From positions 69,478,033-69,542,032 of the forward strand of contig OX485804.1 of the NCBI GenBank assembly GCA_950295325.1: DNA of 64,000 nucleotides. Reading direction: 5' to 3'. The notes beneath the pieces are model-generated. The model saw nothing but the letters and a program-made list of their open reading frames with translations, searched no databases and was not told the DNA's origin. This DNA comes from Polytrichum commune. Its lineage: Eukaryota > Streptophyta > Polytrichopsida > Polytrichales > Polytrichaceae. The position numbers were made by a program, and so were the translations under genes. Below are positions 48,717 to 60,248 of this stretch, piece after piece (position 1 is the stretch's first letter; every line of letters begins with the position of its first letter).

Positions 48717-49646
48717 GATAAGCAGGTTTGTGTTGTGATTGCATATGTTGGCTTCACAATAGGGGTATAGGTCCCTTTGGGTTCGCCATTTATTATATGT
48801 GTTGTTATTTGTTGTGGTCCATTGACATAGGTATGACGTGACTGTTCTTTTTATTCCATTGTGGTCATTAGATTGTTTCTGTTTGTGATCGAGTATTTTG
48901 TATATGGGGAATTGTTGGGGGTCTTTAAGCATGTTGTTGGGGGGAGGAGGTAGATGGGGGATGGGGAGGTTAGGGGGGTGTACGGGGGTGGGCGGTGTGT
49001 GAGGTAGGATGTTGTGATTTCTTATTATATATTTGTTTTTGAGGGATCTTGTTGGGTGATGTTGTTGGCAAGGTAGGGAGCATTGATTGCAGGGGGGGGG
49101 TGGCAGAATAGTTGATTAGCTATATTAAGTGCGCTTTGGATAAGTTTCGAAGGAGTGGAGTGGTAGATTTTGAATTCGTCCTTGTTCATTAGAGTGGTAC
49201 CATTAGGCATGGTAATTTGGTCTAGTGTGGTTATATTATGTATAAGTAGTTTGTGTAGTAGTTTAAGTGAGGTGTTGGGGTTTAGGCCATGTAGCATTTG
49301 TGCTTCTTGCATCCATGCTTCTTGCATCCATGTAGTTTCAAATGAGGATGGGGTTAGTACAAAGTTATTTATTGTGTTTTTTAGATGGACTCTGGCTTTA
49401 TGTTTGAGCAAGAACAATGTTCTAGTGATGGGTGATCTAACACAGTGGTGGTATTTAATGCGAGTGATTTCTTGAGAGCCCCCATATTTGGCGAGTATGA
49501 ATTGTAATAGACCAGTATATATTTTCCCAATTCTCCCTTTGTCATTGAGGGCATTTTGTAGTTGTTCTCCAATGCATCTTAGATATGCATTTTGTAATGA
49601 GAAAGCTTCGATTCCAAATAGGTTGTGTGGGAGTTGTGTAGCGATG
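48717..49646 (-). pseudogene. LINE ORF2 linker between RT and RNase H, frameshifted
   Basis: Minus-strand coding resumes in changing frames: 49417-49025 (FLLKHKARVHLKNTINNF) and 49572-49381. It lies between the RT thumb and the RNase H part and is probably the post-RT connection region. Several frameshifts and a low-complexity Pro-rich stretch near 48930-49020. No domain is recognised. Confidence 0.5.
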
Positions 49647-50155
49647 TTAGATGTACATTTGGGTATCCCGCAAATTGTTTTGTAAAGTGCTATGATTTTT
49701 TTTATCTAGTTTTTTTATAGCTGGTATGGAGTAAGGTACTGCGTAGAAGCTGTATGCTATTCCAGCGCGTATGAATGTATCTGCCATGTTTATTTTTTGT
49801 TTCATAGTAGCTGGGCATGTTGCAAGGGCTTGACATTGTTTGATGACTTTAGCTGTAGTAGTATTTATTTGTGTTTTCCATTTGAGTGATTGTGCAAGGT
49901 TTATTCCTAGATACGTGTATGGTTCATGTTGATTTAAGACTGGTATAGGTTGATTCATGTAGTTTATATTGGTGGATTGGATCGAGGCTTTAAAGGTTGT
50001 GGGGTGAAGTTTGGATTTGTTTGGGCAGCCAGTTATTGCACACTTGGGTATTCCAAGGTTCATTCCTGCCCATTCGCAGAATTTGTCTAGTTTGTTGAGT
50101 TGTGTTTGCAGTGTCTCTAGTTTATTGGCGATTGCTACAAGATCATCTGCATATG
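49647..50155 (-). pseudogene. LINE reverse transcriptase, C-terminal half (from YADD)
   Basis: The reading starts within the catalytic YADD box at 50155-50140 (ADDLVAIANKLETLQ) and runs through CEWAGMNLGIPKCAI, the YTYLGINL box and the thumb. Stop at 49647. The YADD codons are cut by the solo LTR at 50156, and the first half of the domain continues at 52315. Confidence 0.85.
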
Positions 50156-52314
50156 TGTGAGCCCAAAAGGGTGCCCACATTTAGTCTTAGACCCTTGAAA
50201 CGTTAGTTGATGCACTTTGAAGTAGCATGTTACTTCACAAAAATATAAAAAGAGTGAAATGTTAGTCTTAGAAGTACCATGTTGTAAGAGGCTAGGATGT
50301 GAGTTGTTATTGTGTTTTTACCTTCGGAAGGATTTGAGTGAATGAGGATAGGTAAGGAGAACTTGGATTGAGTAGTTAGTGAGTAGGCTAGTACAAATGG
50401 ATGGAGACAACCAAAGTGACTCAAGAGGCAAGTGCATTCGAATTGGGATGAATGGAGGATCACATGGAGCGCACAAGTGGACCACCTCATCATGGCCACT
50501 TAATGGGGAAGGCCCAAGGAAGAATGCAAGGTGGAGGATAAGCAAATTCTCAAAGCACCAATCAAATCACGAGTTAAGCATCGTGGTTTGAATTAAGTGG
50601 TGAGCGACGATTTGGGAAAGTAAGGGGAGAAAGTTATGGCGGCGGAAAGCGAAGGAGGCTAAGTTTGGGTTGAAGCATCCCAAGTTTGGTAAAGTGTGGT
50701 AGGTAGAAAGCCAAGGCTAGTTAAATGTTCGAATTAGGATCCTTGTTGATCATTTGAGGGAGGAAGGCTTAGAAGATAGGATTGGCGCCTACTAAGTAGG
50801 AGGAAATCTCAAGGGCTTATCGTGAGCCTTGAGGGTGCTCACCCCCTCAAGCTTACTATATAATCCCTCATTCTTCCCTCACTCATCCTCTCTTTCCTTT
50901 GTGCTCCAAGGCACCCCACGAGTTATAAGTGTGGGTGTGGGAAGCCATATTGGAGCACATGTGTGTGCTTAGTTTTTAGTTTGAGAGCCAAGGCTTGTTA
51001 GCCTTGAAGAGGGCTTGACCTCTTGGTAGAATTAGTGTTGACGTGAAGGATTTTAAAGTTAATTCATGATTCCAATTTGTGGTACTTAAAGTTCATGTTT
51101 TGAATACACGTGGTTGCAAGTTCCATGTTTAAGAGTTGAGCACTTGATGTTGTGATGAGTGCAAAAATATACTTGTGTGGATTAGTTAGTCTTAGTGAAG
51201 TTAGGAAATTCTCTCTCTCCCTCTCCTCTCTAGGATTTTAGGATTTTAGGATTAGAGAAGAATTGTGTGATTAGAAAGGGGTTGTTAGTAGAATTAGGGA
51301 AATTAGGTAGGAAGATTAGTTAAGGGCTTGAATAATTAGTGAGGTAGTTGGGGATTACAACTACAAAGTTGTGGGTTCATGAAGGAGCTGGGTTTGTTTA
51401 GTTAGAAAGTAAAGAGCTGGGTTTATGAAGGAGCTGGGTTTGTTTAGTTAGAAAGTAAAGAGCTGGGTTTATGAAGGACCTGAGTTTGTTTAGTTAGAAG
51501 CTAAGGAGCTGGGTTTATGAAGGAGCTGGGTTTGTTTAGTTAGAAGCTAAGAAGCTGGGTTTATGAAGGAGCTAGGTTTATGTAATTAGAAAGTAAAGAG
51601 ATGGGTTCATGAAGGAGCTTAGTAGATAGCCTACCTAATTAGCTCATAGACAAGTAGTTAGTTACATTATGCTAGTTAGTGTTATGGTGGCTTTCACAAG
51701 TAAATGTATTTGAGATTGACTATAGAGAATAGTGTTTTTTTTAACACTTGCATCCTCTCTTTAAAAATAAACCACGTGCACAAATTAATGGAGAATGTGG
51801 AGCACTCTCGCGATGGCAAGACAAAGGAAGCAAAGACCAAAGGTGCGAGGGAGAGATTGACATAAGTCACATAAGTATTTCTTAATACTTAAAGGCTTAT
51901 GTACGGTATGGAGACACCAAGTGAGACCTCTTATAGTAGCGATACGGAATACACAAGTGATAGTTCAAGTGGTAGTATAGAGTCAACGGCACGGACTCCA
52001 TTTAGGAGAGGGATATCCTTAAGGGCTTGTGTAGCTAAAGCGGCCGGATGGACGTTAGAAGCAAACAAAGACAAAATAACACCCGAGCATAAGGAGGTTA
52101 AAATAACATAGTTAACTTGTGCATTCTCCACATACGTATTGAAATTGTACATTGAGTTGTTAAAAGTGAAATTCCAGTTAAATCCAAGACCACTTGAAGG
52201 GTGAACCTTGCACTATGGACTCATCCAAGTCCAAATCCAATACCGCGGAGGAATGTGAGCCCAAACCCACTACTCGGACTACGGACGCTTAAGGGTGGGG
52301 GGTTTGGCCTCACA
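50156..52314 (-). mobile_element. Solo LTR, 2,159 bp, target duplication ATATG
   Basis: On the minus strand it begins TGTGAGGCCAAACC and ends GGGCTCACA; ATATG flanks it at 50151-50155 and 52315-52319. Same family as the copy at 29438-31137: ends and the TATATAG box (50857-50863, minus) agree. It has its own internal satellite at 51365-51620 (units of about 45 bp with AGCTGGGTTTATGAAGGAGC), in place of the 88-bp satellite. It sits inside the YADD codons of the LINE reverse transcriptase. ORFs at 51899-52152 show no domain. Confidence 0.92.
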
Positions 52315-53400
52315 ATATGCTGCTGATGAGATTTTTACTTTAGATGTGCCAAAAGTGTATCCATTATTTCCTTGTTGTAGCCATCTGAGGAGGGGTTCTA
52401 GGAATATGATAAATAAATATGGGCTAAGGGTATCACCTTGTATTGTACCTCTTTGAATAGGAATTGGTGAGATTTTTCCGAAGTGATCGCCAGTGAATAT
52501 TGTTGAGGATTTTGAGTATATGTTTCCTATGAGGTTTATGGAATCAGTGGGATATCCCAGATCTTTCATTATAGCTTAAAGTCTGGTGTGATCAATGGAG
52601 CCAAAGGCGTTTTTGAAGTCAATGTAGAGGATGTATATATCTTGGTTCGTGAGTCTTGCGTCTTCAAGCGCTCCGATGAGTAGTTGGATTTGTCTAGAAG
52701 TGTTTCTCTCTGCTCTGAAGCCTTCTTGATTGTCATGTAGTATTTGGTATTTTTCGCCATATGTTGATAGAATAGAGGTTAGTGTACTCGTGTAGAATTT
52801 ATATATGGTGTTAGCTAGCGCAATAGGTCTGTGGTTTGTTAGTTGTGATGGGTTTTTTTTTGTATAATAATACTGTTAGACTGGTTTTTCATGATGCTGG
52901 AATTTATTTTTGTTTATAACAGTGTTTAAAGAATAGGAAGAGTAATTTGTGGAAGCGTGGAGGCATATTTTTTAGAATTGAATTAGGTATTTTGTCTGGG
53001 CCTGAGGCTTTTACTTAGGTTTTTAAGACAAAAGTCGTATGTTTCTTGGTCAAAATACGTATGTAGAGGGATGTGGGGTTCTCCTCGCTTGTCAATTATG
53101 TATCCGTCTAGGTCATGCCATGGATATTGTCGGACTCCACATGTGCAGTGTAGTGGGTGTGTATTTCGGTATTGGCATGTGGGGACTGTGTGACGGTTAT
53201 TGATGGATTGTTGTATGTAAATTTCTGATGCGATGTCTTCTGGGTTGGTTAGTATATTGTTTTGTCTATCAATGATGGAGTCCAGGGGTGAGGTTTCAGT
53301 GTTCTTGAAGACTTTCCGATTTATTTTTTTGGGGCTTCTTTCGTACATTTGTCTGTATTTTGATACGGCTTTTAGAATGCAGTCTTTGGTGTATTTTGTG
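52315..53400 (-). pseudogene. LINE reverse transcriptase, N-terminal half
   Basis: Reads through an EN-RT linker (NPEDIASEIY at 53348-52983), then in other frames a finger/palm region: RPIALANTIYKFYT, QEGFRAERNTSRQ, then YILYIDFKNAFGSIDH with the first catalytic Asp, the GTIQGDTLSPYLF box (52569-52279) and KISSAA just before the LTR. At least one stop (near 52574) and one or two frameshifts occur. Order and motifs are those of LINE RTs. Confidence 0.82.
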
Positions 53401-53713
53401 GTGATTTTTCTAGCTTCTTTATTTGTTTTTTTTGCTATGGTTGCTATGGTATTAATCCATTCAGTAGGAGGTGCCGTTGTGATAGGTGGGTGTGGGATAT
53501 TTGTGTGTTGGTGGTTTCGTATATCGTTTAGGATGGGGTGTGCTTGCCAGAGTGGATCGTGTTAGGTGGTATGTGTTGAGGTGTCTTTTCCATTCTCTCG
53601 CCAATTTTCGTGGCAGAAAACCACCTTGTTGTGATGTTCTGCTCGTAAGGTTTGGTAACGGGTCTGCTTTACATATTTTTTCAATTGTTTCTGAAATTTT
53701 GTTAACAATATGG

Positions 53714-55125
53714 TCAAATGTTGTACAGGCTTTTACCCATTGATCCGAGCTTAAGTGTTGATGGTTTTCTAGTAATGTGGTAAGGATTTTTATTTGGGCA
53801 GAGTTTTTCTTCGAAGAATGTTATGTTGAATTTTTCGATATTTTCTGGTGGTATTGGGTTTAGTATTCTAGTTGGTGACGTGTTTGTGGGGAGTGGGGAT
53901 CTGGCTATAAGGGTGTTGTGGGGGATATGTAGTACAACTGGATAATGGTCTGACTTTAGATTCATATTTATATTTGTGGTGGAGATGAATTTGCCGTTGT
54001 CTGGTGAATGGATGTAGAATCCATCTATTAGACTTATTGATGTGTAATTATAGCCTCCTTGTCTGGAGATGCGAGTGTTAGTTGGGATATATTCTAGGTT
54101 GAGTGATGTAGTAAAATTTTTCCATGGGTAGTATTCTTCTTGTGGGGGGTGTTAATGTTGTTATTTTGCCTGCCTCTAAGTACAATATCACGGTTAAAGT
54201 CGCCATATAATGTGTATATGTGATTGGGGTTTATAGTGATTTGATTAGTGATTTCGTTCTTAAGGTGTGGGATGAGGTATATGTCTTCTAAGTGTGTAGG
54301 CATATACATATGTATAATTAGCCAGGGTATTAGTGGGTGATTGTTTATTTTAATTATTTGTAGGTATGGGGAGATATTTGTTGGTATGGGAATTTGGGTA
54401 ATATTCCCAATGAATGCATATTTCTTGTGGATAAGTGTTAGTAGGCCTCCTCTTCCGGGTGTATAGGGCATTCTTTGTTGTATGCATCTTGTGAGTGCAT
54501 GTGTGTTGTTAAAAATGACTTTAAAATCCGGAAATAGATTTTGTATATATTTTGTAGATTTGTTTGCAGTTAGTTTGGTTTCTTGGATATGGATTGTTGC
54601 TGTATTGTTTAGCGAATTGTTTATTAGGCTTTGTAGGTTTGGCAGTGAAGTGTTGAGTGATGATGCATTCCATGTTATTATGTTTGTTTTGTGTTCAGTG
54701 TCTGTGTTGATTCTTATGGTTGGTGCGGGAGTAGCTGGGGGTGGGGGTGGGGGTGGGGGTGGGTGTGAGTATTCGTCTATGCTTTCTAGGCATCGAAGTG
54801 CTTCAGTGATTAATTTATTTGGGAGGAAGGGAAATTTGTTTTGAAGGGTGATGGGTGTGGGTGTAGTATCTTGGTTATGGATGAATTCATATATTTCTGT
54901 GTGTATTGAATTTTTTGGGAGTATTATATCTTGATTGTTTCCTACAAATGTTGTGTAGGGGTGAGGTGTCAATATGTGCCTTTCGGGGGGGTTGGTGAGG
55001 TTAGCTAGTCTGATAATTAATGTGTTGGTCCATATGTCGTTAAAGTGGTAATTTTGGGGTTGGACTAGTATGTTATTGCATATGTCTGTTGAGGGGTGGA
55101 TGGTGATGACTATAGCATATAGCAT
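53714..55125 (-). pseudogene. LINE APE-type endonuclease
   Basis: After a Pro-rich stretch (near 54740-54775, nine prolines), the domain begins NIITWNASSL, then IHIQETKL (metal-binding Glu), GRGGLLTLI, HMYMPT and YTLYGDFNRD (54205-54170). The frame then shifts and the final SDHYPVVLHI box is in the ORF at 53965-53714. These are the motifs, in order, of the exonuclease-endonuclease-phosphatase fold used by L1/I-type LINEs. Together with the RLE at the C-terminus this gives two endonucleases in one element. Confidence 0.88.
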
Positions 55126-55513
55126 ATGGGTTAGTGGTGATTGCCTTTGTGTTTGGATGTATTGATGTAGATGTGGGTGGGTATTTATTGCTTGATGGTG
55201 TAGTGGGTGTGTGTTTTTTAGTATGGGAGCAAATGTATTTGCTATGTGTTGGTATTCAGGTTGTAGTTTTATAGTGTTTGGGATGAAGTATATGTTGGCT
55301 TTTTTTTTTTTGTAGCAGGGTGTGTATGTAGGATGTTAGGCATTGGTCCGGGTTTGGATTCTATGTCACCGCATTTTAGTAATTCTAGTTTGTTAATGAA
55401 GTAGTATCCGTGGGAGTGAATTATTTTTGGATTTTTCATGTTTGTTTTTAGATATATTGTGATTGTGAATTTGGTTGTGGTAAAGAGGTTAGGTACAGCG
55501 GGTATGGTATTTT

Positions 55514-57172
55514 CTATTTGTATGGGTGAGAAGTGTGGTTTTGTATTATTGAGTTAGGTTTCCAATTATTTATGAAGTGGTATTTGTTATTATTTGTGTG
55601 GCGAGGCCGGTAGGCCGAGGCCATTGTGTTTTTTGGGCGGGGTTGGTATTTTGTATGAGGGCTTAATAGGTTTTTGATTTTGTGATGGTGTTCGAAGTTA
55701 GGGTAGGGTTTATTTTTGGAGCATTTGTTTTGTAGGTATGCTTTGGTGTTTGTTGAGAGGTGAGGTTGGTAGGTTGAGGTTGCTTTGTTTTTCGGGTTGA
55801 GTTTTTGTTTAGTGTGCAAATTTAGTTTTGAGTAGGGGTGGTTTCTGGGGAATGATTTGTGGTTTTGGTGGGTGTTATATTTGGTTAAGAGGTGTGTATG
55901 GGAGTTGTCTTGGAGTACGTGTTTTGTAGTTGTGCGTGGTTTCCATTTGGTTGTGATAGGGTTTGGCTTGTGGTGGAGATGGTAGGACAAGGTCATTTTG
56001 TAATTGTGATATGATTTGTATTTCAAGTGGAGGTTGGATTTGGAGCTAGGGTATGGTGTGCTTTTTGAGCGTAGGTTGGGATGTTTTTTAGATAGTGGGT
56101 GAGGTTCTAGGTTAGGTTGGGTTTCTTGTTTTGAGTGGGTATTATGCTTTGGACGTTGTTGTGGATGCACTTTGTTTTTAAGGTAAAGTCTAAGTTTTGA
56201 GCGGATTCTATATTTCGGATGAAGTTTATTCTTTGGATGGGAGTTGTGTCTTGGATGGAGTCTATGTTTTGGATGTGATATGTGTTTTGAGTGAGGTTGG
56301 GGGTGTTTGTGGGTTGGATGGGCATTGTAGTGTAGGATGGATGTGATTTCTTCAAGTTGTTTGGGTAAGAGGTGTGTGTTGTAGATTGTTATTACTTTTG
56401 GTTTCTCTTCGTTTGTAGATTGGTATTTATAACTTTTATGGCGTGGCCGGTGGGCTAAAACCTTTTTGTGTTTGGGTGCAATTTTGTGCTTAGTGTGGGG
56501 ATGGAGTTGTTTTTTGAGGTAAAGATTTGGGTTAATGTTTTGGTGTGATTTGAGTGTTTGATCTTTGTTTTTATTGGTTTTTTGGGGTGGAATGAGTATG
56601 GGTCTGGATTTTATGTGTCCTGAGGGTGTGTGTTGTGCGTAAGTGTGATTTTTATTTGTTTTGTTAGGTATCCATTTGCTTGTGGATTGGTGTTGAGTAT
56701 AATTTTTGTTGATTGTTTTTTGTTTTGTTTTGTGTTTTGTTAGGTTTGTTATACGTTTGGTTGTATTTATGATGGTAGGGTGGGGTAGGGATTGTGTTAT
56801 ATTTTTTGGTTGTTTAGATGTAGGTGGAGGGTATGTGTTGGCTATAGGGGTGTACTTTGAGAGAAGTCCATGATGGATATTTGATGTAGTGTTTCTTGGA
56901 TTTCTCTTTCTTAATTTTTGGTGCTTGTTTCGTGTATATTTTATATTCGTTGTACTTGAGGTAACGGGGTGGTATCCATGTAGGTTAGTTGTTTTTGATT
57001 CTTGGTATTTAATGAGTGCGAGTTTTGTTGTAAAGGAGGTGTGTTTTAGGATGGATAGAATAATTTCTTGTCGTATAGGTAAGGGATGTGAGTTCACATA
57101 GTATTTAGGTATTTGCTTTGTTGTGCTTTTGGTTTTAGTTATGTTGGTAGGGTTTGGTAAAGTGTGTGTCAT
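55514..57172 (-). CDS. Low-complexity basic ORF in the LINE leader
   Basis: 552 codons from an ATG, made almost entirely of Thr, Asn, His, Lys, Pro, Ser, Gln and Tyr. A region around 56300-55700 repeats HPKHK/HPKNKLHPK-type words, spaced by about 8 residues. No domain is recognised. It lies between ORF1 and the endonuclease on the same strand and could be the N-terminal extension of ORF2, perhaps nucleic-acid binding given its charge. That so long a frame stays open while neighbouring frames are broken may reflect composition (T/G-rich plus strand has few TTA, CTA or TCA words) rather than selection. Confidence 0.45.
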   Translation of the reverse strand: MTHTLPNPTNITKTKSTTKQIPKYYVNSHPLPIRQEIILSILKHTSFTTKLALIKYQESKTTNLHGYHPVTSSTTNIKYTRNKHQKLRKRNPRNTTSNIHHGLLSKYTPIANTYPPPTSKQPKNITQSLPHPTIINTTKRITNLTKHKTKQKTINKNYTQHQSTSKWIPNKTNKNHTYAQHTPSGHIKSRPILIPPQKTNKNKDQTLKSHQNINPNLYLKKQLHPHTKHKIAPKHKKVLAHRPRHKSYKYQSTNEEKPKVITIYNTHLLPKQLEEITSILHYNAHPTHKHPQPHSKHISHPKHRLHPRHNSHPKNKLHPKYRIRSKLRLYLKNKVHPQQRPKHNTHSKQETQPNLEPHPLSKKHPNLRSKSTPYPSSKSNLHLKYKSYHNYKMTLSYHLHHKPNPITTKWKPRTTTKHVLQDNSHTHLLTKYNTHQNHKSFPRNHPYSKLNLHTKQKLNPKNKATSTYQPHLSTNTKAYLQNKCSKNKPYPNFEHHHKIKNLLSPHTKYQPRPKNTMASAYRPRHTNNNKYHFINNWKPNSIIQNHTSHPYK

Positions 57173-57529
57173 CTTCCTTAATTGTCTAGGTGTATGGGGG
57201 GGGGGTAATGGATTGATTATAGGAGTGTTCGTTGTTATTGTGTGAGGTTTTTGATGTGTGCTTGATGCATTTGATGTGGTGAAATGGTATTTATATGGGT
57301 TAAGTATCTTTGGTTTTTTCTTTTTTGATTTTTGTAATATTTTTAGTGTATGTTTTGTTGTAGGATGGGTGGTCGATGGGGTGGGTATTGTGTTTTTTTA
57401 TTTGTTTAGGTATAAGGTGTGTTACCGGTTGTTTATTTGTTTGTGTGTTGTTTATTGTATATTTAATGGACGTCTTTGTTTTTATTTTAGTTATTTGTAA
57501 TCTTAGTGTGGTATTGGCGAGTACTATGC

Positions 57530-57740
57530 TAGTTTTGTTTGGATTTAGAATGGGTGTTATGTGTATTTTACATATATCATTTGATAGGACTATACAGTAT
57601 TTGTATAGGTGTTTGTTGTATTTTGTATATGAATATACTTTTGTATTATATGTTTTTGGTATTGTGTATGTCCAAACTAGTTTTGTCCATATAGTATTGA
57701 AGAATACTGTATGGGGTTTGTATTGTTTTTTATTGTATTA

Positions 57741-57771
<31 letters not shown>

Positions 57772-58020
57772 CATTTTTACTTGATGTTTTGTATGTCAAG
57801 TTTAGTTTTATACGTATAGTATTTAATAATACTACACAGTATTTGTTTTTGTATTTTGTATATAAATATAAATATATTTTATTTTTTCTTGATGTTACGT
57901 ATGTAGGAACTCGTTTTTTACTTGTAGTATGTATTAATACTGTACGGTATTTGAATTTGTTTTTGGCTAGTTTTGTATAAAATTTTTTTTTTTTTTTTCT
58001 TGGCGCTACGGTTGTCAAAA
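57530..58020. repeat. Diverged tandem repeat of about 120 bp between the LINE ORFs
   Basis: Four diverged units share the order of a GTATGT.AA..TAGTTTT word, an AGTAT.AATAATACTG word and a TATTTG run; there is a (TA)n microsatellite at 57739-57764 and a T-run at 57979-57998. The minus-strand ORF (58018-57677) starts with a Lys-rich stretch that comes from the T-run. Confidence 0.6.
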
Positions 58021-58101
58021 CTAGTTTGACGTGTCCATATTACCTTCAATTTCGGGTGTGTCGGGGTGATCGGCTTGGAGGGTTTCCAAAGTGATGCGCA
58101 T

Positions 58102-59653
58102 TTATTTTTGGAAGAATGTTATTTGAATTCTTGAGTTGCGGTTTGATTCTGCTTGTACTTTGTCGGCATACATTCTTGCTTCTTCTACAATTTCCTCTTT
58201 AAAGAGGCTCGTCTCTTGCCGAATTACTACTGCTCCTTTATTTACCGCCTCTTCCACCATTTTGCTTAAGTCTGCTTTTGTGTATCCTTTCGAGGGTGCA
58301 TTTTCCATTGCTTGAATTGTGTTGGCAAGTGCGGTGTTCACATCGGAAAACCCTAGCCTAGTCAGTTCTATTGGGGAAGGGGCGTCAATTCCATCTAGGC
58401 TTTTGGGGTGGGGTGAAAATTCTACGTATTTACCATTAATTAGGTGATTTTGTTTTACAAATTTCTTGTAGACCACTGCATTTAGACATTGCACATTGCA
58501 TGACCCCACAGGTTTCCCTTTCTCTAATTGGAAGAAAATACCCGCTACATTTTCCTCCCCAAAGAGTTTCTTTATTCCCTCCTCTAAGGCAGCGGTTGTT
58601 TTGGCTTTGTTGAGGTTCTTTGCAATTAAAACTACCGCATTCTTTTTGGCCTTGTCATCCTCGGAAAGTTTCTCTGTACTAGCAAAGTGTACTTCCATAA
58701 TTTCATTAAAAAATGATATTTTGAAGTTTTTAACTTTCTTTGCTTGGTCCGGAGAAGGGGTTTTAATCCATGCAAATTCGGCACTGTCATTTTTTTGCAC
58801 ATTGGTAATTTCAAATTCATACACTCACTTAAAGCTATCTTTGACAATCTCTTCATGCAATTGGAACCATTTTCTATTATTGAGTGTTGGACTAGAGATT
58901 TTGACCGATAGCAAGTTTGCAATGGCTATGGAATCAAATGATTTGAATGTCTTTTCCTCTACAATAGGTTGTTTTATCCAACTTGAAGATAAATGACCTA
59001 TTGCCATGTAGGAGATCATTGGCATCTTTCATTGGGTTCTTGAGGTGGAGTGTGATTGTTCCACTCCACCTTTTAGAAGCATGAAAGCAAATGATGGCTA
59101 TAGGTTCTCCTAGGATCTCTCCTAGTTCGATGTTCATAGCTTTTAACCTTGCTTCCGTTTTTCCATATATTTCATCTCTTGATAAGTTTCGGTCACAAAG
59201 CTCAAAGGTTATAGCCACTTGGTAGTCAAGAGAAAACCCTCCTTCATCTATTTCTACATCGAAGGGTACTTGAGTGAGATTGAAGTGTCCACCTTCTTTA
59301 CCATCCATCCTTTTGGAAGGCCAAGCCTCTTGGGGGATGTAAGGGAAGGAAAGGACCGCTTCTAGATATTCTAATGCCTCATTATGTTCCATTCCGAATT
59401 TAACAAGTTCACTAACCGAGTATGTTGGTTCTAATGCTTCACCATTTTCACATGCAAGTGCATTCATTGTATGATATCCCAACCAAAAGAAAGGGCGTTG
59501 GGGTACAACTCCTTTGCCCTTTGCTTTCTTTTGGCTAGACACAATCATGACACCGACTTGTCTTTTTTGACCGTTTGTTAGTGCATCTATCATATCAACA
59601 CTTTGCTCAAATAATTTCCTAGTGGTGGCGGCAACATTGGTGGATGTAGACAT
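58102..59653 (-). pseudogene. Gag-like ORF1 with one frameshift and one stop
   Basis: ATG at 59653 (MSTSTNVAATTRKLFEQS). About 240 residues run to near 58985, where a frameshift moves coding to the frame 59025-58825; a TGA at 58825 then interrupts, and the same frame goes on to 58102. The middle has the GEPIAIICFHASKRWSGTIT stretch, then HLKNPMKDA, like the RNA-binding ORF1 (gag-like) of plant LINEs and related retroelements. The C-terminal part is helical and acidic/basic mixed. The ATG follows a good splice acceptor (TTTGTTACAG), with a donor CCAG/GTAAGACT at 60248, so a 594-bp 5' UTR intron is likely. If real it suggests a host-type (domesticated) gene or an element transcribed from a host-like promoter. 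Confidence 0.6.
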
Positions 59654-59654
59654 T

Positions 59655-60248
59655 CTGTAACAAATACAATGTTCAAATGAGTGACATGGTTTTTGTATAG
59701 TTTTAACTAAGTCTTTACTTCTTATCATCCCTATGTCAAATCCATTCCACAAATTAAGTTGTGGGCCAAATTGGATATTGGTTTTTGGGAAGAAGTGTTT
59801 TGGTTGTCTTTTGTATAATTTGCTACTATTGGTTTTGTAGCAACAACTATTAGCAATCCAAATATGCAACAATTTTGAGTTTTTACATTCTACATTAGTG
59901 TGTTGTTGTGTTAAGTGTTCAAGGTGTGTGGGTGTTTTGATGAGATACATAAGGTTCCAATATGGAGAGGCATAAAAACATGGTGGTACTACTTTGGATG
60001 TTGATTTATCTTCATGTATGTTTTCATAACAACAACTTGAATACCCTATCCAAATGGTGTGAGAGAGGACACGGTGAGAGGATTTCCAATATGGGGAGGC
60101 TACTATGAGCCATAATACAAAAGCAAACATGTTTGCATATGCAACCTTCATTCTACCTCCTATCTTGAAAGAATGATTACTATGTGACTACTTGTTACTT
60201 AAGTGTGTGCATCTAAATCTATGTGCAATGAATAGTTAGGAGTCTTAC
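59655..60248 (-). other. Candidate 5' UTR intron before ORF1
   Basis: Minus-strand donor CCAG/GTAAGACT at 60248 and acceptor TTTGTTACAG ending at 59655, with the ATG one base inside the next exon. The stretch is AT-rich compared with the upstream exon. It is open in the ORF1 frame, so unspliced translation is not excluded. Confidence 0.5.

Larger units (their letters stand above)
46100..59653 (-). mobile_element. Dualen/RandI-like LINE with two endonucleases, decayed
   Basis: Minus-strand order: gag-like ORF1 (59653-58102), a low-complexity basic ORF (57172-55514), APE-type endonuclease (about 54720-53935), reverse transcriptase (about 53350-49650), RNase H (about 47610-47190), CCHC finger and restriction-like endonuclease (about 46850-46350). 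The 3' end lies near 46100-46160 in an AT-rich tail. A solo LTR (50156-52314) splits the RT. Most LINEs carry only one endonuclease: RLE in R2-like clades, APE in L1- and I-like clades. Both with RT and RNase H is the layout published for Dualen of Chlamydomonas. I see no cysteine protease domain. Stops and frameshifts in most segments mark a dead copy. Joining ORF1 to this element rests on order and orientation. Confidence 0.75.

Noticed and set aside
54482-54844. Hydrophobic plus-strand ORF opposite the endonuclease
   Set aside because: It is the antisense of recognised APE motifs on the minus strand; T-rich DNA gives Phe/Val/Leu-rich frames.
57258-57980. Phe/Tyr/Val-rich plus-strand ORFs resembling membrane proteins
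   Set aside because: Composition of T/G-rich repeats; no start context, no conserved motif.
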